Shown: one piece after another, positions 57,519 through 64,000 of the stretch
Position numbering within the stretch: position 1 is the first letter of the stretch
How the letters are laid out: each line of letters opens with the position of its first letter
DNA from: Paenarthrobacter sp. PH39-S1
GTDB lineage: Bacteria > Actinomycetota > Actinomycetes > Actinomycetales > Micrococcaceae
Reading direction: 5' to 3'
NCBI RefSeq assembly: GCF_030063245.1
Contig: NZ_JASISR010000012.1
Span: 62,001 to 126,000 of the forward strand
DNA: 64,000 nt
Program-made: the position numbers and the translations under genes
The notes under the pieces: generated by a model
Databases searched by the model: none
Told to the model about the DNA's origin: nothing
The model's input: only the letters and a program-made list of their open reading frames with translations

Positions 57519-57977
57519 ATGAGCAATATTGAGAAGACTCCCGAATCCGTGCCAGCCGTGACGCCGGAAGCAGCGTCACCTCAAGCGGCAAAGACCGATC
57601 AGCAGTGGCGCGATGAACTCACACCCGCGGAGTTCGATGTGCTGCGCCGGTCAGGGACCGAGCGGCCGTTCACCGGCGAATACTGGGACACACACACCCA
57701 GGGCGTGTACCAGTGCCGCGCCTGCGGGGCGGAACTGTTCACCAGCGGGGAAAAGTTTGATTCCTCCTGCGGCTGGCCTTCCTTCTGGGCTCCCTTGGCC
57801 GAGGGGAACGTCCGCTACATTCACGACAGGTCACTGGGCATGGACCGCGTGGAAGTCCGCTGCGCCACCTGCGACTCGCACCTGGGGCATGTCTTCGAGG
57901 GCGAGGGCCTTGGCAATCCGACGGATCAGCGGTTCTGCATTAATTCCGTGTCGTTGAAGCTCGTCCCGGCGTCCTAA
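57519..57977 (+). CDS. msrB: Peptide-methionine (R)-S-oxide reductase
   Basis: 152 residues. Reduces methionine-R-sulfoxide in oxidised proteins. Zn cysteines are in CRACGAELF and CATCDSHLG; the catalytic Cys is in RFCINSVSL near the C terminus, and the GWPSFWAPL segment is present. The first about 35 residues are a variable leader. A terminator lies downstream at 58101. Confidence 0.95.
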   Translation: MSNIEKTPESVPAVTPEAASPQAAKTDQQWRDELTPAEFDVLRRSGTERPFTGEYWDTHTQGVYQCRACGAELFTSGEKFDSSCGWPSFWAPLAEGNVRYIHDRSLGMDRVEVRCATCDSHLGHVFEGEGLGNPTDQRFCINSVSLKLVPAS

Positions 57978-58100
57978 CCGGGCGGGCGGCGTTTTCGACG
58001 GCCATCCGGATCCGGCCGCCGGCGCCGGCCGTCGGGGTTCCGGCGTCCGGGCGTCCGATCGCCCGGGGTCCGACCCGTCGGGATCTGGCCCTCCGGCAGC

Positions 58101-58145
58101 AGCGGCGCGTCCAGCACTCCCAACGCTGGGCCAGCGCCGCTTTTT
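58101..58145 (+). terminator. Terminator after msrB
   Basis: Outer stem AGCGGCGC/GCGCCGCT with an inner CCAGC/GCTGG stem, followed by TTTTT (58141-58145). Confidence 0.85.
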
Positions 58146-58288
58146 GTTCCCATGAGCATAACTCTTTCTAATGAGAGGGATTATTTGAGATAAGGCTTGC
58201 TGTTGCCTTGATACGCTCGGGACATTCCGGCAGTCGCCAGGGCCGGCCATTTCCCGGACCGGGCGCCAGACATGAAAGGACCGGCAAC

Positions 58289-59863
58289 GTGACCGAGACA
58301 CTCAAGACGACCCCCCTTCCCACCGAACAGTTCAACACCGAAGAGTTCAACACCGAACGGGTCAACACCGAACAGGTCAAACGCGAACAGTTCAGCAGCG
58401 GGCAGTTCAGCAGCAAGCCGTTCAGCGCCGAACAGCCGGCCGGCGGACAGCCCACTACTGCTCAGCCCGGCGGGGCGCAGTTGAGCGCCTCGGACGTTGC
58501 CGGCAGCGCCGACTGGCTGGCGCTTAAGGCGGCAGCAAGCGCTCTGCAGCCGCTGCAGATCAAGGACGGCTCAGTTCCCGAAGCGGCCGATCATGCCGGC
58601 GCCGCGGAACATGTCGGCATCATCTGCCGCTCCATCGAGACGCTGGCCCCGCACTTCCCGCACGACTCTGCGTATCTGCGGCTGCTCGTGAAGGACTTTG
58701 GCCACTGGCGGGACTCAGGCTTCGGCGTCCCGGACTTCCTGGATTCGCTGCTCGCCTTCTCTCCTGCCGCCGAGCGCGTCAACGGGCTGGGCCATCTGGT
58801 GGTCTTCCCGATGTACACCCAGAACGGCAGCACCAGCCGGCTGGTGGAAGCGGTGCTGATCGAGGTGGTCTGGCCGGACTTCGTCGCCGAGTTGGAATCC
58901 GGCGCGTACTCCAACAAGCTCTTCGTCCCGGTCCGATTCCTGGACTTCACCGCCGGCTATGACAGCAATTCCGCAGTGCTTTTCCCGGAGAGCGTCGCGG
59001 TACGCGAGACTCCGACCTTCACCTGGGGTGCCATTTTTGCCGACCGCGAAGCAGCCCGGTTCCGCCGCGTGCTGCGTGCTGCCGCCGCCACCACCTCGCT
59101 CGAGCTGCCGGCGGACGCCGCGGCGCTGCTCGATGACCAGCAGCTGGCCCAGGAAACGTTCGTCATGTGGGACCTGATCCACGACCGCACGCATATGCGC
59201 GGTGAGCTGCCCTTCGATCCGTTCATGATCAAGCAGCGGATGCCCTTCTTCCTGTATTCGCTGGAGGAGCTGCGCTGCGATCTGACTGCCTTCCGCGAGT
59301 CGGTGAAGGTGGAGCACGACGACGACGCCTCACCCCAGGCGCGCCGGCACGCCAAACTCGTGCAGTACGCCGTGATCTTCGACCGCATCTTCCGCTTTGC
59401 CATCACCGGCAGCCGGGTCCGCAACTACGACGGGCTCGGCGGACAGCTGCTGTTCGCCTGGCTGCATCAGCACCATGTACTGCACTGGACGGACACCAAA
59501 CTCTCCATCGACTGGGACGAAGTGCCCGACGTCGTTATTGCCCTGGGCACGGCCATCGAGGACTTGTATTGGCGCTCCATCGACCGGCCGAAGATAGCAC
59601 ACTGGCTTGCCGCCTACCAGCTGGTCTCAGCCACCGTGACGCCCAATCCCGGGTCCGTCTGGGCCAAGGGACCCGACGCGCTTCCGCTGGCCGGCGCCCC
59701 GCGGGGCCTAACGGATCAGGTGCTGGACGATGAATTCCCGCTCTCCATGTTCTATGAGGCGCTGGAAAAGAAAATGCGCTCCGTGATCGAATCCACCGCG
59801 GGCATCACCGGAGAGACCCAGGACGCGTCTGCGGCCGGAACTGACGAGCGCGCGGCCGCCTGA
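58289..59863 (+). CDS. DUF6421 family protein
   Basis: 524 residues from GTG 58289 (GAAAGGA upstream). After an about 55-residue Gln/Asn/Thr/Glu-rich N terminus with tandem EQF/NTE units comes a globular domain, including WDLIHDRTHMRGELPFDPFM, AWLHQHHVLHW and SIDRPKIAHWLAAYQLV, that match the actinobacterial DUF6421 family. The His-rich motifs could bind a metal, but the activity is unknown. The following SDR starts 18 bases after the stop or overlaps it. Confidence 0.8.
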   Translation: MTETLKTTPLPTEQFNTEEFNTERVNTEQVKREQFSSGQFSSKPFSAEQPAGGQPTTAQPGGAQLSASDVAGSADWLALKAAASALQPLQIKDGSVPEAADHAGAAEHVGIICRSIETLAPHFPHDSAYLRLLVKDFGHWRDSGFGVPDFLDSLLAFSPAAERVNGLGHLVVFPMYTQNGSTSRLVEAVLIEVVWPDFVAELESGAYSNKLFVPVRFLDFTAGYDSNSAVLFPESVAVRETPTFTWGAIFADREAARFRRVLRAAAATTSLELPADAAALLDDQQLAQETFVMWDLIHDRTHMRGELPFDPFMIKQRMPFFLYSLEELRCDLTAFRESVKVEHDDDASPQARRHAKLVQYAVIFDRIFRFAITGSRVRNYDGLGGQLLFAWLHQHHVLHWTDTKLSIDWDEVPDVVIALGTAIEDLYWRSIDRPKIAHWLAAYQLVSATVTPNPGSVWAKGPDALPLAGAPRGLTDQVLDDEFPLSMFYEALEKKMRSVIESTAGITGETQDASAAGTDERAAA

Positions 59864-59881
59864 GTGGCTACGCTGGGAGCT

Positions 59882-60592
59882 GTGAACGGATTGGAAGAAC
59901 CCCGGCGGCAGCGCACCGTGCTGATCGCCGGGGGCAGCAGCCCCGCCGGCATTGCCGCCGCGCGCGTCCTCACCGGAGCGGGCATGCGAGTGCTCTCGGT
60001 CGGCTCGGATGCCTCCCGGATCAGCGCCGCCGTCGCCGGAATGACCGGGGCCACCGGCTTGGTCTGCGACCTGGCGGACGCGTCCGAGGTGGCGGCGCTG
60101 GCCGGGCGGATCCATGCCGAGCACGGGCCGGTGGACGGCCTGGTCCATCTGGTGGGAGGCTGGCGCGGCGGCAAGGGCCTGGCCGCTCAAAGCGACGCTG
60201 ATTGGGACTTCCTGCACCGCAGCGTGCTGACCACCCTGCGCAACACCAGCCGCGCCTTCTATCCGGATCTGGCCGCCTCACCCGTCGGCCGGCTGGCCAT
60301 TGTCTCCAGCACCTCGGTCACCGCTCCGACGGCGGGTAACGCCAACTATGCCGCCATCAAGGCGGCGGCCGAGGCTTGGACGCTGGCGGTGGCGGACGCT
60401 TTCGCCACCGACGCAAGCCAGGGCGCCGCCGTCGTCCTGGTGGTCAAGGCTCTGGTGGACGACGCCATGCGCGCCGCCGCGCCGCAGCGCAGCTTCCCCG
60501 GCTTCACCGATGTTTCCCTGCTGGCCCAGGAATTCCTGGCACTGTTTTCCCACCCCGCGGCCGGCCTCAATGGCCGCCGTCAGATCCTCTAG
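59882..60592 (+). CDS. Short-chain dehydrogenase/reductase (SDR)
   Basis: 236 residues from GTG 59882 (GGGAG upstream; GTG 59864 is an alternative overlapping the previous stop). NAD(P)-binding Gly motif AGGSSPAGIAAARVL, VDGLVHLVGGW, the catalytic Ser in IVSSTSV and the Tyr-x3-Lys in NYAAIKAAAEAW are in the expected order. The substrate is unknown. Neighbouring genes are DUF6421 upstream and a threonine-aldolase-like gene 20 bases downstream. Confidence 0.85.
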   Translation: MNGLEEPRRQRTVLIAGGSSPAGIAAARVLTGAGMRVLSVGSDASRISAAVAGMTGATGLVCDLADASEVAALAGRIHAEHGPVDGLVHLVGGWRGGKGLAAQSDADWDFLHRSVLTTLRNTSRAFYPDLAASPVGRLAIVSSTSVTAPTAGNANYAAIKAAAEAWTLAVADAFATDASQGAAVVLVVKALVDDAMRAAAPQRSFPGFTDVSLLAQEFLALFSHPAAGLNGRRQIL

Positions 60593-60611
60593 AAAAGGCG
60601 GACCCGAACCC

Positions 60612-61757
60612 GTGACCGAGCATGCAGTGACCGAAAAGGCAGTGCCCGATAACGCGACGGCAGAGAACCCTGTGCCCGACACGACCGGCCCGGTGGCTCC
60701 CACTCAGTCGGGAGGCCGGCTGCATGATGCGTCCGTGCGGGGGTTTGCCTCTGACAACTACTCGGGCGTGCACCCGGAGGTCCTGCAGGCACTGGCCGCG
60801 GCCAACGAGGGCCATCAGGTCTCCTACGGTGAGGACGTTTACACCACCCGGCTGCAGGAGGTCATGCGCGGCCACTTCGGTCCCGGCGTCGAGGTCTTTC
60901 CGGTGTTCAACGGTACCGGTGCCAACGTGCTCGGCCTGCAGTCGGTACTACCGCGCTGGGGTGCGGTTGTCTGCGCCCGGACGGCTCATATCAACATGGA
61001 TGAGAACGGCGCCCCGGAGCGCGTGGGGGGCATGAAGCTGCTCGCCGTCCCGGCGCCGGACGGCAAACTCACGCCGGAGTTGATAGACCGCGAGGCTTGG
61101 GGATGGGGCGATGAGCACCGTGCCCAGCCGCTGGCGGTTTCCATCACTCAAACCACCGAGATGGGCACCTGCTACACGCCGACGGAGGTCCGCGCGATTG
61201 CCGATCATGTCCACGCCCGCGGCATGAAACTGCACATGGACGGCGCGCGTCTGGCCAATGCGGCCGCCCACCTGGAGCTGCCGCTGCGCGCGTTCACCTC
61301 CGATGCGGGCGTGGACGTGTTGTCCTTCGGCGGGACCAAAAACGGCATGATGTACGGGGAAGCCGTGGTGGCGCTAAATCCCGAAGCGACGTCCGGCCTG
61401 CTGTTTTTGCGCAAGATGAACATGCAGCTCGCGTCCAAGATGCGCTTCATCTCGGCCCAGTTCCTCGCCCTGCTCGAAGGGGATCTGTGGTTGCGCTCGG
61501 CCCGGCATGCCAATGCGATGGCCACCCGGCTGCGGACCGGCGTGGAGGGAATCGACGCCGTTCGCCCCACCCAGGACACCGAGTCCAACGGCGTCTTTGC
61601 CGTGCTCCCTGCTGGCGCGGCGGACAAGCTGCGGGAGTCCTTCCGCTTCTACGACTGGGACGAGGCGGCCCGCGAGGTGCGTTGGATGTGCGGCTTCGAC
61701 ACCACCGAGGCGGACGTGGACGCTTTCCTCGCGGCCATCCGCCGCGAACTCGGCTGA
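60612..61757 (+). CDS. Threonine aldolase / beta-eliminating lyase family PLP enzyme
   Basis: 381 residues from GTG 60612. Fold type I PLP enzyme: FASDNYSGVHPEVL, the HINMDENGAPE region, KLHMDGARLANAAA with the PLP-contacting Asp, and the PLP Lys in SFGGTKNGMMYGEAVV. Low-specificity L-threonine aldolases split threonine to glycine and acetaldehyde. The first 35 residues are a repetitive Val/Glu/Pro leader. The gene probably ends the DUF6421-SDR-aldolase group. Confidence 0.9.
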   Translation: MTEHAVTEKAVPDNATAENPVPDTTGPVAPTQSGGRLHDASVRGFASDNYSGVHPEVLQALAAANEGHQVSYGEDVYTTRLQEVMRGHFGPGVEVFPVFNGTGANVLGLQSVLPRWGAVVCARTAHINMDENGAPERVGGMKLLAVPAPDGKLTPELIDREAWGWGDEHRAQPLAVSITQTTEMGTCYTPTEVRAIADHVHARGMKLHMDGARLANAAAHLELPLRAFTSDAGVDVLSFGGTKNGMMYGEAVVALNPEATSGLLFLRKMNMQLASKMRFISAQFLALLEGDLWLRSARHANAMATRLRTGVEGIDAVRPTQDTESNGVFAVLPAGAADKLRESFRFYDWDEAAREVRWMCGFDTTEADVDAFLAAIRRELG

Positions 61758-61776
61758 CCTCCCCGCCACCCCGTAT

Positions 61777-61861
61777 TCCCCAACCCGCCCCGCGCCCCAA
61801 CCCCCACTCCCCAACCCGCTCCGCGCCCCCACCCACCAGTCCCCAACCCGCCCCGCGCCCC
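61777..61861. repeat. Imperfect tandem repeat of a C-rich 31-32-base unit, three copies
   Basis: Units start with TCCCCAACCCGC at 61777, 61808 and 61840. It is pyrimidine-rich and lies just after the aldolase gene and before the copy 3 palindrome. Confidence 0.7.
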
Positions 61862-61905
61862 GTTTCAGGGGATTGACAGCCTCCCTCCAATCTGGTCGAC
61901 ATTCC

Positions 61906-61969
61906 CCAACTGAGTAGCAGTAGGTGCACTCAAAAGGTGATTTGAGTGCACTTACTGCTACTCAGTTGG
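61906..61969. repeat. Large intergenic palindrome, copy 3
   Basis: Arms of 29 bases (61906-61934 and 61941-61969) with one G/T mismatch and the loop AGGTGA, starting CCAACTGAGTAGCAGTA. It shares the outer CCAACTG and inner GCACTCAAA words with copies 1 and 2. It lies between two tandem plus-strand genes. Confidence 0.9.
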
Positions 61970-62060
61970 GAGCGAGGGGCAGGAGCGTGGGGCAACGGAG
62001 GGGACGGGGATATCGGCGCGCCTGCCGTGTATTGCCGTCGGCGCGGCATAACCTGCCAAT

Positions 62061-62759
62061 GTGAGCGCCATAGCACAGGTACCCTCAGAATTCCTGACGG
62101 CCTTGGAAACCCTTCGGGAAGCACAATGTCGGAGCGAGCTGCGACTGGAAGAGATTCCGGCGCCGTCGCGGCTTGCACCCTTCGCCGTCGCCCTCGGCGC
62201 CGAGGTGAAAGGCACCGGAGCAATCGGTGCCGCAGCGGTCGGTGCCGGCCTGACAGCTGCGGAAGGGACCGGCGCGGGACCAGCCCGCACGGGCGGGTCC
62301 GTACGCGCAGTGCACGGACCTGCCCTGATGGCCGCCGCACAGGATGCCCCGGAACTGGCCACCGGGCGTTTCATTCTGCTGCACGATCCGCAGGGTTCCG
62401 AACTCTGGGACGGGACCTTTAGAATCGTCACGTACATCCGTGCGCAACTCGAGCCGGACATGGGCAACGACGCGATGCTGTGCTCTGTCGCCTGGACCTG
62501 GCTGGTGGACGCGCTGGAGAACCACAACGCGCCGTACCGGGCCGCGGGCGGCACCGCAACCAGAATCCTTTCGGAGAGTTACGGGAGCCTTTCCGGACGA
62601 CCCGATTCGATCGACATTGAGCTACGGGCCTCGTGGACGCCCGCATCTGCCGATGTCGGCTCCCATCTTCAGGCCTGGTCCGAGATGATCTGCACCTTCG
62701 CCGGCCTTCCGCCGCTGCCCGAAGGCGTCACGGCACTACCTGCCAAGCGGCGCAACTGA
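62061..62759 (+). CDS. DUF3000 family protein
   Basis: 232 residues, GTG start. FLTALETLREAQCRSELRLEEIPAPSRLAPFAVAL matches the start of the actinobacterial DUF3000 family; later parts GRFILLHDPQGSELWDGTFRIVTYIRAQLEPDMGND and LVDALENHNAPY also fit. The family is conserved next to the RNase D gene in actinobacteria, as here, but its role is unknown. A Gly/Ala-rich segment (about 48-85) is inserted between conserved parts. Confidence 0.85.
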   Translation: MSAIAQVPSEFLTALETLREAQCRSELRLEEIPAPSRLAPFAVALGAEVKGTGAIGAAAVGAGLTAAEGTGAGPARTGGSVRAVHGPALMAAAQDAPELATGRFILLHDPQGSELWDGTFRIVTYIRAQLEPDMGNDAMLCSVAWTWLVDALENHNAPYRAAGGTATRILSESYGSLSGRPDSIDIELRASWTPASADVGSHLQAWSEMICTFAGLPPLPEGVTALPAKRRN

Positions 62760-62805
62760 ACATGCGGACCGCTACGGAGCCAGCCTTCAGTAGACTGGGA
62801 CCATC

Positions 62806-64000
62806 ATGACCACCCCTCATACCGAAAAACGCACCAGAAAACGCAGCGCCAGGACTCCCCGGGCGGCAAAGAATCCGCAGACCGGAGAAGCAATTCCGGA
62901 GGCGGCTGATTCCTCCGCTGCCTCTCCCGCGGACGCGGCCACGATGACGGCCGGCGAGCTCAGCGAGGAAATCTCCGGTCTCCCGGCCGTGATTGAGCTG
63001 GACGCCCCCCGTGACGGCGTTCCGCTGGTGATCTCCAGCCAGGAGGGACTCCAGCGCTGTGCGGCGGCCCTGGCCGCGGGATCTGGTCCGGCCGGAGTAG
63101 ATGCCGAACGGGCCTCCGGCTACCGCTACGGCCAGCGGGCCTTCCTGATTCAGATCCGCCGCGAGGGTGCCGGGACCTGGCTCATCGACCCGGAACCGCT
63201 GAACGACCTGAGGATCGTCGACGAGGCGCTGCGGGGGGTGGAATGGATCCTGCACGCCGCCAGCCAGGACCTGCCCTGTCTGTTGGAGCTGGGCATGTGG
63301 CCGGACAAACTCTTTGACACCGAACTGGCGGCCCGGATCGCCGGTTTGCCGCGGGTGGGCCTGGCCGCGGTGATCGAACAGCTGCTCGGCTTCGGCCTCG
63401 CCAAGGAGCACTCTGCCGCCGACTGGTCAACCCGGCCGCTGCCCGAACCGTGGCTGCGCTACGCGGCCCTGGACGTGGAGGTCCTGGCCGAGCTCCGTGA
63501 TGAACTCGTCGAACTGCTCGAAGCCGACGGAAAGCTCGGCTACGCGGAGGAGGAATTCGCCGCAATCCTTGCCGCAGGAGTTCCGGCGCCCCGGGCGGAG
63601 GCCTGGCGCCGCACGTCAGGGGTTCATCAGCTTCGTGACCGCCGTCAACTGGCCGCCGTCCGTGAGCTGTGGCAGGAGCGTGATCAGCTGGCCCAAAAGC
63701 GCGACGTCGCCCCGGGCCGACTAATCCCCGATTCTGCACTGGTGGCCGCGGCGAAGGCCATGCCCGTCACCGTGCCGCAGCTGCTGGCGGTTCCCGGGTT
63801 CCATGGCCGGGCGGCGAAGAAGGAAGCCCCGCGGTGGCTGAAAACGATCGCTACGGCCCGGGATCTCACTGATCTACCGCCGCTGCAGCTTCCGACAAAC
63901 GCTCCTCCACCCCCACGCATCTGGGCGGACCGGGACCCGGAGGCTGCAGCCCGCCTTGCCACCGTGCGTCCGCAGCTGGCGAATCTTTCCAATGAACTTA
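62806..64000 (+). CDS. rnd: Ribonuclease D (truncated by the window end)
   Basis: An open frame of 398 codons that continues past base 64000. A basic low-complexity leader (about 1-50) is followed by a DEDDy 3'-5' exonuclease domain: VDAERASGYRYGQ (motif I), HAASQDLPCLLELG (motif II), and YAALDVEVLAEL (motif III with Tyr). An HRDC domain begins near residue 275 (QLAAVRELWQERDQLAQK). RNase D trims the 3' ends of structured RNA such as tRNA precursors. Confidence 0.9.
   Translation, partial: MTTPHTEKRTRKRSARTPRAAKNPQTGEAIPEAADSSAASPADAATMTAGELSEEISGLPAVIELDAPRDGVPLVISSQEGLQRCAAALAAGSGPAGVDAERASGYRYGQRAFLIQIRREGAGTWLIDPEPLNDLRIVDEALRGVEWILHAASQDLPCLLELGMWPDKLFDTELAARIAGLPRVGLAAVIEQLLGFGLAKEHSAADWSTRPLPEPWLRYAALDVEVLAELRDELVELLEADGKLGYAEEEFAAILAAGVPAPRAEAWRRTSGVHQLRDRRQLAAVRELWQERDQLAQKRDVAPGRLIPDSALVAAAKAMPVTVPQLLAVPGFHGRAAKKEAPRWLKTIATARDLTDLPPLQLPTNAPPPPRIWADRDPEAAARLATVRPQLANLSNEL

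Overview
The window reads as a high-GC actinobacterial chromosome of the Arthrobacter type (family Micrococcaceae). The evidence is the actinobacterial gene content (a PdtaR-like ANTAR regulator, HGxxPAAW protein, Trp-operon membrane protein, TIGR03085, DUF3000 and DUF6421 proteins), strong G/C at third codon positions, many GTG starts, and dense 4-base ATGA/GTGA overlaps. The genus is an inference from gene order.

Bases 1 to about 17,825 are the right end of an integrated mobile element lodged at the 3' end of a tRNA-Leu(CAA) gene. Next to the tRNA sit a tyrosine integrase, two small HTH proteins of the excisionase type, a conserved small protein and an EspR-like regulator. A leftward set follows: a sigma-70-like factor, a membrane-anchored protein and an NlpC/P60 wall hydrolase. 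It seems to resume at the left edge with a small two-helix membrane protein and the start of another membrane gene. Between these two blocks lies a cargo zone with an IS110-type transposase and a structured non-coding leader, a two-gene Hachiman-type anti-phage system (hamA, and hamB broken by a one-base frameshift), a DUF4062 gene split by an IS3-family element, and an RbpA-like zinc-ribbon protein. The rest of the element lies outside the window.

Bases 18,068 to 47,346 are core chromosome, almost all on the minus strand. In transcription order: a PD-(D/E)XK nuclease, def-fmt-rsmB-rpe, an FMN riboswitch with pnuC-ribD-ribE-ribB-ribA-ribH, hisE-hisG-hisF, then (after one plus-strand gene) hisI-trpE-TrpM-HGxxPAAW-trpC-trpB-trpA-lgt, gltB-gltD and pyk, with pdtaR facing pyk. 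trpD, trpG and the other his genes are not here. The block supplies formyl-methionine processing, riboflavin, histidine, tryptophan, glutamate and pyruvate.

Bases 47,586 to 64,000 run mostly on the plus strand: acetate uptake and acetyl-CoA synthetase, a PAP2-like membrane protein, a four-tRNA cluster (Val, Gly, Cys, Val), a small MT0933-like protein, a decayed benE remnant, zapE (minus), sulfurtransferase and SufE, an alpha/beta hydrolase (minus), a USP-like protein, msrB, a DUF6421 protein, an SDR, a threonine aldolase-like enzyme, DUF3000 and a truncated RNase D. Three intergenic copies of one large palindrome (about 18.7, 35.3 and 61.9 kb) form a dispersed repeat family.
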